Origin: Candidatus Gastranaerophilales bacterium
Lineage (GTDB): Bacteria > Cyanobacteriota > Vampirovibrionia > Gastranaerophilales > Gastranaerophilaceae
Reading direction: 5' to 3'
DNA length: 34,984 bases
Assembly: GCA_017415185.1 (NCBI GenBank)
Contig: JAFQHZ010000002.1
Span: forward strand, 1 to 34,984
Shown one piece after another: positions 1 through 7,491 of the stretch (within the stretch, counting starts at the first letter, position 1; the number at the start of each line of letters is the position of its first letter). The position numbers were made by a program, and so were the translations under genes. Under the pieces are notes generated by a model, which saw only the letters and a list, made by a program, of their open reading frames with translations, ran no database searches and had not been told where the DNA came from.

Positions 1-497
1 AAGTCTCCCCATCTTCATCAGGAACAATAACAGTAGATGGATGTGAAATGTCTAAATCCCTCCTTGGAATCATAACAGTAGATATCAATGGCGAAGAAGA
101 ACCCAACACCCCCTACAAAGACCAATTCAACTTCCCCATAAGCTCTAAGGGGATTGAGTATGAAATGATGTGTCAGGAGGGAAGTGCTGAAGAAGAAAAA
201 GAAGACATTACTTGCGAAGAAGCTTATGCTATTCAGTTGCAAAATTGTGAAAAAATATCAGAATTTGTTACTCCTGAATTTTGTGCTACTTTGCCCGGGG
301 TGTGGGTGTATGAGCGCGGGTATACGAGTTGTAGAAACCCTAGTAAATGTGGTCTTGATTCATGTTATTTTGATACAGAGGAAGAATACAAGGCTCTACA
401 GCCTTGCAGTGTTTCAGGTATAGAGGGGGATCCATCTTGTAAACACAAAAAGTGTAATGCTGGGGTTGGCTCTTCTTATGCTTGTCCTCTTGATTAA
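1..497 (+). CDS. Cysteine-rich pilin-like protein, C-terminal part (5' end outside window)
   Basis: The frame is open from base 3 to the TAA at 495-497, so this is the last 164 residues of a gene that begins before the window. An ATG at 48 has no convincing ribosome-binding site and is probably internal. The fragment has the motif DINGEEEPN, then an aromatic/acidic stretch and a PISSKGI segment. The gene at the right edge of the window has the same order, and the motif resembles the D-x-D/N-G loop near the C-terminus of the prepilin at 17041. The tail is rich in cysteine (ten in about the last 95 residues), suggesting a disulfide-stabilised exported domain. I infer a pilin or pseudopilin-like surface protein. 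The N-terminal type III signal that would prove it is not visible. Its stop codon directly abuts the stop of the convergent spmB. The first 150 bases use far more C-ending codons than the rest. Confidence 0.6.
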   Translation, partial: VSPSSSGTITVDGCEMSKSLLGIITVDINGEEEPNTPYKDQFNFPISSKGIEYEMMCQEGSAEEEKEDITCEEAYAIQLQNCEKISEFVTPEFCATLPGVWVYERGYTSCRNPSKCGLDSCYFDTEEEYKALQPCSVSGIEGDPSCKHKKCNAGVGSSYACPLD

Positions 498-1031
498 TCA
501 CAAAAAGAACACAGAACACACCCAAACTGCTGCAATTAATCCAACAATATCAGCTAAAATTCCAGCAAGGAGTGCATGGCGGAATTTTTTAATTCCAATT
601 GCTCCAAAATACACGCTTGCAACATAAAAAGTTGTTTCACTGCTTCCTGTGATTACTGCTGCAAGCTTTGTTGCATAAGAATTCACGCCTGTTTGATTGA
701 TTATATCAGCCAAAACCCCCAATGTTGCAGAACCAGACAAAGAACGAGTTAGCATAATAATAGTTGTTTCTATTGGAATTTTGAAAAAATTCAAAATTGG
801 CGATAATAAATTTTGAGCCATTTCAATTGCTCCGCTTGCTCTAAGGACGGCAGTGCATACCATTATGGCTATTAAATATGGAATAATTTTAATTGCGATG
901 TTAAAGCCTTCTTTTGCGCCAATTGTAAATTCTTCATAGGCCGGAGTTTTCTTATAAAGCGCATGTATTAAAATGATTGCAATTATAAAAGGCAAAATAT
1001 ATACAGAAAGCGAGTTTAAAAAATTAATCAT
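498..1031 (-). CDS. spmB: Spore maturation protein B-like membrane protein (nucleoside-recognition/Gate family)
   Basis: This 177-residue integral membrane protein matches the usual length of SpmB (about 178 residues). It has several hydrophobic helices, and the segment around residues 80-140 (TIIMLTRSLSGSATLGVLAD, later TGSSETTFYVASVYFGAIGI) is the conserved Gate/nucleoside-recognition core. It directly follows spmA with a 4-bp overlap, and the pair is conserved as SpmA-SpmB in Firmicutes. In Bacillus the pair affects spore core dehydration, but homologues occur widely in non-sporulating bacteria, where they are presumed to be transporters of unknown substrate. Nothing else here points to sporulation, so I infer a membrane transport role rather than spore maturation. 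Confidence 0.82.
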   Translation of the reverse strand: MINFLNSLSVYILPFIIAIILIHALYKKTPAYEEFTIGAKEGFNIAIKIIPYLIAIMVCTAVLRASGAIEMAQNLLSPILNFFKIPIETTIIMLTRSLSGSATLGVLADIINQTGVNSYATKLAAVITGSSETTFYVASVYFGAIGIKKFRHALLAGILADIVGLIAAVWVCSVFFL

Positions 1032-1603
1032 TTAAACATCCTTTCTAATATTTTTGAGAAAAATAATGCACTAATAAAGGCAATTGTTGTAACTATTAAT
1101 GTTGGAATGATGATTTGGCTTGGGTTTTCCATTCCGTTTGCGCTTAAAATTGCAATAACGACTGCTGGAACAATTTGGAAGCCTGCCGTATTTATTGCAA
1201 GAAAAGTACACATTGAGTTTGTTGCGTGTTCTTTGTTTTGGTTTTTTTCTTGCATGTTTTCCATTGCTTTAATGCCGAAAGGTGTTGCAGCATTCATTAA
1301 ACCAAGTGCATTTGCACTGATATTAAGAGCGATATTACTGATTGCTTCATTGTTTTCTTTTAAATCTGGGAAAATTTTAAGTAATGGTTTTTTGATAATA
1401 TTTGAAAAAAAATCCATCAAGCCTGATTTTTTGGCGATGTTCACCATTCCAAGCCAGAATGCCATAATGCCGATTAAGCTTAGCGCAATTTCAACTGCTT
1501 TTTGGCTGGATTTTAATATTGCGTCAACCACTTCTGCCATTGTGCCGTTAATAATTGCGCAAATGAACGATATTAGAATTAGAAAAATAAAAATGTAATT
1601 CAT
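1028..1603 (-). CDS. spmA: Spore maturation protein A-like membrane protein (nucleoside-recognition family)
   Basis: The protein begins MNYIFIFLILISFICAIING and carries the SpmA-type N-terminal pattern of a hydrophobic helix, N-G-T, a short amphipathic stretch, then a second helix with FWLGMVNIAKKSG. A frame open to 1642 allows 13 more residues. The ATG at 1603 is preferred because AAGGA lies just upstream, it starts right after the stop of the preceding gene (1605), and it gives the normal family length (191 residues). The later segments NALGLMNAATPFGIKAM and NTAGFQIVPAVVIAI are typical of the family. It is translationally coupled to spmB (4-bp overlap). The substrate is unknown. Confidence 0.82.
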   Translation of the reverse strand: MNYIFIFLILISFICAIINGTMAEVVDAILKSSQKAVEIALSLIGIMAFWLGMVNIAKKSGLMDFFSNIIKKPLLKIFPDLKENNEAISNIALNISANALGLMNAATPFGIKAMENMQEKNQNKEHATNSMCTFLAINTAGFQIVPAVVIAILSANGMENPSQIIIPTLIVTTIAFISALFFSKILERMFK

Positions 1604-1604
1604 T

Positions 1605-3086
1605 TTATCCTTGGAATTTTTCTGCAAAATGGCCTTCGCCATCCATTGTTATTGAATATTTTTTACCTTCCTCGGTGTCTATTACTCTAATATATTCTTT
1701 AGATATTAATTCGTCAATAACTGACATGTCAGCAATTTTGCCAGTTGCTTGGAAAAGTTTTGAATTTATATATTTCATTGTGAAATCGTTTTGCTTTAAA
1801 ACGTTTTTAATGAAATATGCGCAAACTAAAAATTCGTCTGCTAATTCTTCACAAGCAAAGCCCATTAAAAATGGTTTGAAATCTATTTGTGAAGCCATTG
1901 CGGATAATGGCGTTCTTTGTGGTTGAATTAATGATTCACTAACTGGAAGTTCGTCGATTTCTTCTTGTTTTTGATTTTGAATTGGTGCTTGGGTTGTTTC
2001 AATATTAAGAGAATATTGCGAAACTTCGTTTGCTGGTTCTTGAGAGATTGTTGGTGTATTTTCTTCTTGTTTTAATTCTAAATTTGATTGCAGTGATAAC
2101 TCGATATCTGCTAATGTTATATCAGGCAAAATTTCAGGCATTGAAGAGTTGATTGGTGAATCACCATCAAAAACCAATGGAGTTTGAATTTCGTTTTCTT
2201 CTTCTTGGGTTGGTTGTTCTTCTTTTTTTTCTTCGTAATCGATTGGTTCTTGGAAGATTAATTCGCTTGTGTTTTCTTCTTGTGAAATTGGTTCTTCAAA
2301 TTTTAATTCGTTATTTTTAATTTCAACAATTTCTTCAATTTGAATCGCTTCTTCTGGGGATGTTTCGTTTGTTTGCGTTGGTTCAACAAGAATATTTGAA
2401 TCAATATTTTCAAGAGAATCGATTTTCTTTTGAGCAAGGTTGATTAATTCTTCAATATCGTTTATTGGTTCGCAAACTTCTTGAATTGCTTCAGTGGTTT
2501 GCATTTGTGAAACAGAAACAACTTCTTCTTTGATTATCGCTGGCTCTTTATAGTTTTTTATGTTTATAATCGTTGGTTCATTTTGAAACTTGATTATTGG
2601 GCTTGGTGTTGGAATTGGTTCGGTTGGTTCTGGCGGAGCTTGTGTTGGAATAGGAGTAATTTCGGGTTCATTTTTGAAAGTGCCCGACAAAACACTTGGC
2701 TGTGGAGCTTCGTGCGTGATGATTTCTTGTGTTTTAAGATTTTCTTCTTGTTTTGCAATTAATTCTTGAGCTTTTTTTTCAAGTTCTTCAATTTTTGCTT
2801 GTTGCGCTTTGATTAATTCTTGCGCTTTTAATTGGGCAAGCTCTTCGATTTTTTCTTCTTGTGTTTTTTGAGGTTCAATTTTTGTTTCTTCTTTAGCTTC
2901 AACCTCGTCAATTGATTTGACGTTTTCGTTAGTAATTTCAACTTTTTTAATTTTGGATTTAAATTCTTCGCTAACATTAAAAACGCATGCAAAATATAAG
3001 TCCATTTCTCTTTCAAGGACTTCTTTGTGGGATGTTTCTAAACTAAATTCTGATCCATTTGATTTGATTTTAATGTTGTAATACAC
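1605..3086 (-). CDS. Unknown 493-residue protein with long acidic/proline linker and C-terminal winged-helix-like domain
   Basis: I do not recognise a characterised family. The start is a GTG at 3086 with AAGGA a few bases upstream. Residues 1-55 form a small mixed alpha/beta segment. Residues about 60-125 are Lys/Glu/Gln-rich with coiled-coil character. Residues about 130-390 are low complexity, rich in Glu, Pro, Thr, Ile and Gln (repeated EEP, QEE and PTP-like patterns), and look disordered. Residues about 400-493 form a compact domain (FKPFLMGFACEELADEFLVC ... VIDELISKEYIRVI) resembling a winged-helix or small helical regulator. There is no signal peptide or membrane segment, so it is probably cytoplasmic. 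It lies between a 41-aa ORF that resembles its N-terminus and spmA, with 1 base to the spmA start. Function unknown. Confidence 0.75.
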   Translation of the reverse strand: MYYNIKIKSNGSEFSLETSHKEVLEREMDLYFACVFNVSEEFKSKIKKVEITNENVKSIDEVEAKEETKIEPQKTQEEKIEELAQLKAQELIKAQQAKIEELEKKAQELIAKQEENLKTQEIITHEAPQPSVLSGTFKNEPEITPIPTQAPPEPTEPIPTPSPIIKFQNEPTIINIKNYKEPAIIKEEVVSVSQMQTTEAIQEVCEPINDIEELINLAQKKIDSLENIDSNILVEPTQTNETSPEEAIQIEEIVEIKNNELKFEEPISQEENTSELIFQEPIDYEEKKEEQPTQEEENEIQTPLVFDGDSPINSSMPEILPDITLADIELSLQSNLELKQEENTPTISQEPANEVSQYSLNIETTQAPIQNQKQEEIDELPVSESLIQPQRTPLSAMASQIDFKPFLMGFACEELADEFLVCAYFIKNVLKQNDFTMKYINSKLFQATGKIADMSVIDELISKEYIRVIDTEEGKKYSITMDGEGHFAEKFQG

Positions 3087-3105
3087 GTTTTTTCCTTAAT
3101 TAAAT

Positions 3106-3231
3106 CTATGCGTGTTTTTTGAGTATTTCTTCACGCCATTTTTCAAGTTGTTGTTCAACGAAATCCGCATCGTCTGAAGAAAATTCTATCTCTAAATCAC
3201 CTTTTTTCATTTTGAAAACATATTGCGGCAT
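3106..3231 (-). CDS. Small 41-residue protein, unknown
   Basis: This short ORF starts at ATG 3229-3231 and ends with TAG at 3106-3108. A strong ribosome-binding site (TAGGAG, 7 bases before the ATG) supports translation. The product starts MPQYVFKMKKGDLEIEF, contains SSDDADFVEQQLEKW and ends in a basic KKHA tail. The predicted fold is a two-strand hairpin followed by an amphipathic helix. The pattern (aromatic-x-K-x-K/S-G, E-x-x-F-S, then a V-E-x-x helix) resembles residues 1-35 of the 493-residue protein encoded 19 bases downstream, so this may be a stand-alone version of that N-terminal domain. A TATAAT lies at 3258-3263 on this strand inside a palindrome. Function unknown. Confidence 0.6.
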   Translation of the reverse strand: MPQYVFKMKKGDLEIEFSSDDADFVEQQLEKWREEILKKHA

Positions 3232-3250
3232 ATATAAACTCCTAGTAATC

Positions 3251-3270
3251 TTTGAATATTATAATTCAAA
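3251..3270 (-). promoter_or_regulatory. Palindrome over a TATAAT -10 element, upstream of the 41-aa ORF
   Basis: TTTGAAT (3251-3257) and ATTCAAA (3264-3270) are perfect 7-bp inverted arms separated by six bases that read TATAAT on the minus strand. No good -35 sits 16-18 bases upstream. The element could be a promoter with an overlapping operator for the unit 3231-498, or a chance AT-rich palindrome. Confidence 0.35.
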
Positions 3271-3429
3271 TTTTTTCAATAGTGTTAGTTCTTTAAGTAT
3301 TGTTAAATTAATTTTAATCAATTGATTTTTGAAAAAAAATAGTTAAATTGTTGGTATAAAGAGCTAATTTTAATATATTTGTATGACTAAATAATAAGAT
3401 ATTTTTCCTATAATACTTATGGGGAAAGC

Positions 3430-4905
3430 ATGGGGTTTAATTTGTATAATTCAATTTATCCTATAAATATTAATTATCATAATCAATATCGCAAAGCCGA
3501 AAGCAAGCCTTCTGGTGCTCAGGATGCTGTGGATTCTGATGCTCAAAAAAATCAAAACACTTTTCCAAATGGCACAAAAGTTGCAATTGATTATACAAAA
3601 GGACAAATTAATATTTCCCAAGTTTTAACAGATTTTAGAAGTACTATTGTTGCAATTAATGCCCCTGACGATGTTAGAGACGAGGTTAATTTATATCTTA
3701 GTCTTGTTGAGAAAGAATCTTTGAAAGAAAATCCTTCTCGAGAAATCATCGTTTCAAATTTGAAAAATGCTTCAAGAATTTCTGATTCTTATATTTCTTC
3801 TGCTTTGAATAAACATTCCGATGTTGTTCAAAAGTGGATTGATACATTATTTTTGCAAAAAATAAACCTTAAAGCTGACCCAAACGAAATTAATCCTGAT
3901 TTTCAATTGGAATTTCCTCAAAAAGCGCAAGAAAGAATCGAAGCCCAAAAAATTGCCCAAGAAGAAACCGAGCCAGAAATTTCAATTGAACAAGAACAAC
4001 AACCAATCGATGTTGTTGAATTTGAGCCTGAAGAAATAAAAATTTCTGATTCAAGCGAAGAAATTAAAGTTGAAAATGAGTTCGAAATTTCTTCTCCTGA
4101 AGCGGTTGAAAAACCTCCTGTTGTTTCAAATGGCTTATTTGCTCCTGTTTGCGATGCAGACATTAAAGCAAGAGATTTATTTTCTCAAGCAAAAAGAATG
4201 CCTCAAACTAACCAAGGGGATATTGAAGCGATTAACCTTTTGAATGAGGCTCTTGGAGTTATGGCGCAGGATTCAAATTCAAATCAAAATATTAGAGCGG
4301 CAATTCATATTGAACGTGGAAAAATATTTGACAGTTACGATTATGTTGATTACGCTCTTCGTGATTATTATGAAGCAACAAAAGCCCAAGATTTCAATTT
4401 GAAAGCTCAAGCTCATTTTAAATCTGGTCAGATTTATGACGAATTTAGCGAATTTTATCCTGCTATGGATAATTATTTATCAAGTGTCGCATATAGTGCT
4501 GAGGCGGAAAATTCTGATGCTCAATCAAGAATTTTGTCTAAAATTGCAAGTTTATACACAAGACAATACGATATTCAAAATGCACTTGAATATGGAACAT
4601 TAGCAATTGAAACTGCAAAAGAAACAAACAACGATGCTTTGATTGCAAAAACATATTCTGCTGATGCGCAAAATTCACAATATCTTGGCGAAAACGATAG
4701 AGCGATTGATAGTTATAAAAATGCGCTTAGCGTTTTTTCAAGAAGCGATGAAAGTTTTGAAACAATGGCTTATAATTATGAACAGGCTGCAATTGTCATG
4801 AGGAAATTGGGAAATCATGCTAAAGCAGCGAAGCTTCAATTGAAGGCAAATCTATATTATCAAAAAGCCCAACTTCCGCAGGCGCAGTTGGAAGAAGTAA
4901 GTTAA
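3430..4905 (+). CDS. Tetratricopeptide-repeat protein with acidic central linker
   Basis: This 491-residue protein has no signal peptide and is probably cytoplasmic. Residues 1-60 are polar. Residues about 60-150 form a helical domain (VLTDFRSTIVAINAPDDVRD ... VVQKWIDTLFLQKIN). Residues about 160-235 are a Glu/Pro-rich linker. Residues about 240-480 are helical repeats with TPR spacing (A-x-x-x-x-x-G-x-x-x motifs, for example IHIERGKIFDSYDYVDYALR, AHFKSGQIYDEFSEFYPAMD and TYSADAQNSQYLGENDRAID). TPR arrays are protein-protein scaffolds and no specific partner can be read here. The ATG at 3430 follows GGGGA, with a TATAAT at 3409-3414. Its last 86 bases lie antisense to the end of aroB, and both reading frames look intact. 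Confidence 0.75.
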   Translation: MGFNLYNSIYPININYHNQYRKAESKPSGAQDAVDSDAQKNQNTFPNGTKVAIDYTKGQINISQVLTDFRSTIVAINAPDDVRDEVNLYLSLVEKESLKENPSREIIVSNLKNASRISDSYISSALNKHSDVVQKWIDTLFLQKINLKADPNEINPDFQLEFPQKAQERIEAQKIAQEETEPEISIEQEQQPIDVVEFEPEEIKISDSSEEIKVENEFEISSPEAVEKPPVVSNGLFAPVCDADIKARDLFSQAKRMPQTNQGDIEAINLLNEALGVMAQDSNSNQNIRAAIHIERGKIFDSYDYVDYALRDYYEATKAQDFNLKAQAHFKSGQIYDEFSEFYPAMDNYLSSVAYSAEAENSDAQSRILSKIASLYTRQYDIQNALEYGTLAIETAKETNNDALIAKTYSADAQNSQYLGENDRAIDSYKNALSVFSRSDESFETMAYNYEQAAIVMRKLGNHAKAAKLQLKANLYYQKAQLPQAQLEEVS

Positions 4906-5881
4906 TTTTTGAATTTTCAACTTTTTTGTCTTGAAGCATTAAATTAACAACATCTTCTTTTTTAAATTTAATTTTTTTGTCTATTAATTCATATTTTTCT
5001 AATAAGGCTATAATTTGCTTATAATAGTCGTTTGAAATTATATCTTTTATGACAGCAAGTTTGCTTGCATGTTTGATGCCGTGGGCAACTGCTTCGCCGT
5101 GAGATAGTTTTTTGTAGTTTGATAATGTTTCAAATGAATGCGCATAAGTATGACCAAAATTAAGAATTTTTCTTAATCCGCCTTCGAGTCTGTCGTTTGT
5201 AACGACTTTTGCTTTAAGCGTTGCGCAGGCTTTAATTATAAAATCCATTTGTCTTTTAACATCTTCTTTTTGATTTTCTTGAAGGAAATTTAATAAGTTA
5301 TATTCACAGGTTTTATTGCAAGATTTTTCTATGAAAGCATATTTTAAAACTTCGCCCATTCCGCATTTTAATTCATATTTATTTAATGTGTTTAATAAAA
5401 GAGGGTCGATTAAAATTTTGCTTGCGCAATAAAATGAGCCAATTAAATTTTTGCCATATTTTGTATTAAAGCCAGTTTTTCCTCCGATTGAAGAATCACA
5501 CATTGCAAGAAGGGTTGTTGGAAATTGAATTAGTTCAACTCCTCTTAAAATTGAGCTTGCAATATATCCTGCTAAATCTCCAACAACGCCTCCACCAAAG
5601 GCAATTATTGCGTCTTTTCTTTCAATTTTTTCTTTTAAAAGTTGATTTAAAATATATTCAAAAGTTTTGATGTTTTTATATTTTTCGCCGTCTTTTATTA
5701 TGATAACTCTGTTTGTGCTGAATTTGTAAATGAATTCAGGATATAGCTTTGCTAGTTTTGTATTTGTAATTAAAAAATATTTTTTATCTTCAAGATGTTC
5801 TTGAAAGGTGTTTTTCAAGTCTTCTTGAATTAAGATTTCGCTTTTTATATTTTCGCTTGTTGCAATAATTATTTTATCCAT
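4820..5881 (-). CDS. aroB: 3-dehydroquinate synthase
   Basis: AroB converts DAHP to 3-dehydroquinate, the second step of the shikimate pathway, using NAD and a divalent metal. The 353 residues match the usual length. The NAD-binding glycine motif is at residues 95-101 (FGGGVVG). The signature PTTLLAMCDSSIGGKTGFN lies at 121-139 and GMGEVLKYAFI at 174-184. The metal ligands Glu177, His244 (NFGHTYAH) and His261 (HGEA) are all visible. It is the last gene of the aro operon and its start overlaps aroK by 13 bp. The C-terminus, with an L-P-x-x-x-x-E-V segment, is normal for the family, so the 86-bp tail-to-tail overlap with the TPR gene is real and not a missed stop. Confidence 0.96.
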   Translation of the reverse strand: MDKIIIATSENIKSEILIQEDLKNTFQEHLEDKKYFLITNTKLAKLYPEFIYKFSTNRVIIIKDGEKYKNIKTFEYILNQLLKEKIERKDAIIAFGGGVVGDLAGYIASSILRGVELIQFPTTLLAMCDSSIGGKTGFNTKYGKNLIGSFYCASKILIDPLLLNTLNKYELKCGMGEVLKYAFIEKSCNKTCEYNLLNFLQENQKEDVKRQMDFIIKACATLKAKVVTNDRLEGGLRKILNFGHTYAHSFETLSNYKKLSHGEAVAHGIKHASKLAVIKDIISNDYYKQIIALLEKYELIDKKIKFKKEDVVNLMLQDKKVENSKINLLLPTAPAEVGLFDNIDLPSIEASLL

Positions 5882-6372
5882 TGTTCAATTTCTTTTATTA
5901 TTTCTTCTTTTGTTTTGTTGTCTGTTTCGATTGTTTGTTTTGCTTTTGAGTAGTATTGCTCTCTTGTTGATAATATTTTTTCAATTTCTTTTTTTGGATT
6001 TTGAGTTTGCAAAAGTGGACGAGAATTGTCGTTTTTTAATCTTTCAAAAAGCGTTTCAGGACTTGCTTTAAGATAGATTGTGAAATAATTTTCAAGTAAA
6101 TCTCTATTTTCTTTTTTTAGAACAATCCCTCCACCAGTTGAAATTATAGAATTTTGTTTTTCTAGCGCTTTTTTTAGGATTTCAGTTTCAATTTGTCTAA
6201 ATTTTTCTTCTTTGAATTCTTTAAAAAAATCTTTTATTGAAATATTTTCTTGTTTTTCAAAGATTTCATCAAGCTCTATTAATTCAAGGTTGTTTTTTTG
6301 TGCTAGAGCTTTTGATATTGTACTTTTTCCGCTTCCCATCATTCCGATTAATATAATTTTGTTATGTTTCAT
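5869..6372 (-). CDS. aroK: Shikimate kinase
   Basis: AroK phosphorylates shikimate to shikimate 3-phosphate with ATP. The Walker A motif GMMGSGKS is at residues 10-17, the substrate-side Asp is in IELDEIFE (about 35), the FRQIE motif follows at about 58-62, then STGGGIV, and RPLLQ marks the lid region. The frame is open to 6396, but the ATG at 6372 has GAGGA just upstream and gives a normal N-terminus (MKHNKIILIG) and length (167 aa), so I use it. It overlaps the aroC stop by 11 bp and aroB by 13 bp, implying translational coupling of the three aro genes. Confidence 0.95.
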   Translation of the reverse strand: MKHNKIILIGMMGSGKSTISKALAQKNNLELIELDEIFEKQENISIKDFFKEFKEEKFRQIETEILKKALEKQNSIISTGGGIVLKKENRDLLENYFTIYLKASPETLFERLKNDNSRPLLQTQNPKKEIEKILSTREQYYSKAKQTIETDNKTKEEIIKEIEQWIK

Positions 6373-7483
6373 TAATCCTCTTTTGATAGTTTTCAAACGC
6401 TAAATCAATATCTTGTTTGCAATCTTTTCCGAATTTTTCTAAAAATTCATCAAGAATTATAATTGCACACATATTTTTTGCAACAACTCCGCAAGCTTCA
6501 ACAGCGCAGTTGTCTGCTCTTTCAAAGTGTGCTGAAGTCGGAGTGTGGGTTTTGATTTTAACTGAATTCAAAGCTTTTTTCATTGTTGGAATTGGCTTCA
6601 TTGCAATTGTTAAAACAATATTTTCTCCGTTAGACATACCGCCTTCGATACCGCCTGAATTGTTGGTTTTGTGGTAATATTTTTCGTCGTAATATATTTC
6701 ATCGTGTGAATTTGAGCCCGATTTGGTTGCGTATTCTTTTCCTAAACCAACTTCAACAGATTTTATAGCTGGAATCGACATTAAAGCGCCTGCAAGTTTT
6801 GAATCAAGTCTTTTATCCCAATGAATAAAACTGCCAAGCCCAATTGGCGTATTTTTGATTGTTATTTTGATTATTCCACCAAGAGAATCACCTTGTTCTT
6901 GGTATTCTTTGATATAATTTTCGAAATTTTCTTTGTCTTTACATTCGCCAATTTGTAAAATTTCAAAATCAAATTCAATATGGTAATTTTTTAATATATT
7001 TTGACAAATTGCACCTAGCGCAACTCTTGTCGCTGTTTCCCTTGCGCTTGAACGCTCAAGAGAATTTCTGATGTCATCAAAATTATATTTTATTGCAGCA
7101 GCCAAATCAGCGTGAGAGGGTCTAAATTTTGAGATTTTTTTTTCTTCGATTTTTTCAATAACTTGGGCTTTTGTTTCATCATCCAATAAATCAAAATCTA
7201 TTTTTTTAACGCTCATTGGATAAATCCAATTTTGCCAATCTTTGTTTTTAATTTCTATACAAATTGGGCTTGCTGTTGTAATTGAGTGGCGAACTCCTGA
7301 TTTTATTTCTATTGTATCTTTTTCAATTTGCATTCTGGCGCCCCTGCCTGCGCCTTGTTGGCGTGCAGAAAGTTGCGAATTTATAAAATTAAAATCAAGT
7401 TCATATCCATAGGGAATCCCTTCAATAATTGCATTTAGCGATTGCCCATGAGATTCGCCAGATGTTAAAAAACGTATTGCCAT
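6362..7483 (-). CDS. aroC: Chorismate synthase
   Basis: AroC makes chorismate from EPSP using reduced FMN, the last step of the shikimate pathway. The protein (373 aa) begins MAIRFLTSGESHGQ, with the signature G-E-S-H-G-Q at residues 9-14. The conserved RPSHADLAAAIKYNFDDIRN follows, then RSSARETATRVALGAI, which holds flavin and substrate contacts, and GGIEGGMSNGENIV. Two overlapping AGGAT units directly upstream act as ribosome-binding site. It lies 8 bases after the NIF3-family gene and overlaps aroK. The family normally needs a separate NADPH:FMN reductase, and none is seen in this window. Confidence 0.97.
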   Translation of the reverse strand: MAIRFLTSGESHGQSLNAIIEGIPYGYELDFNFINSQLSARQQGAGRGARMQIEKDTIEIKSGVRHSITTASPICIEIKNKDWQNWIYPMSVKKIDFDLLDDETKAQVIEKIEEKKISKFRPSHADLAAAIKYNFDDIRNSLERSSARETATRVALGAICQNILKNYHIEFDFEILQIGECKDKENFENYIKEYQEQGDSLGGIIKITIKNTPIGLGSFIHWDKRLDSKLAGALMSIPAIKSVEVGLGKEYATKSGSNSHDEIYYDEKYYHKTNNSGGIEGGMSNGENIVLTIAMKPIPTMKKALNSVKIKTHTPTSAHFERADNCAVEACGVVAKNMCAIIILDEFLEKFGKDCKQDIDLAFENYQKRINET

Positions 7484-7491
7484 ATCCTATC

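Noticed and set aside
48-497. Treating the ATG at 48 as the gene start
   Set aside because: The frame is open to base 3, there is no good ribosome-binding site, and the protein would lack any export signal.
1107-1598. A 163-codon plus-strand frame opposite spmA
   Set aside because: It mirrors hydrophobic spmA codons. The minus-strand protein has family motifs and a ribosome-binding site.
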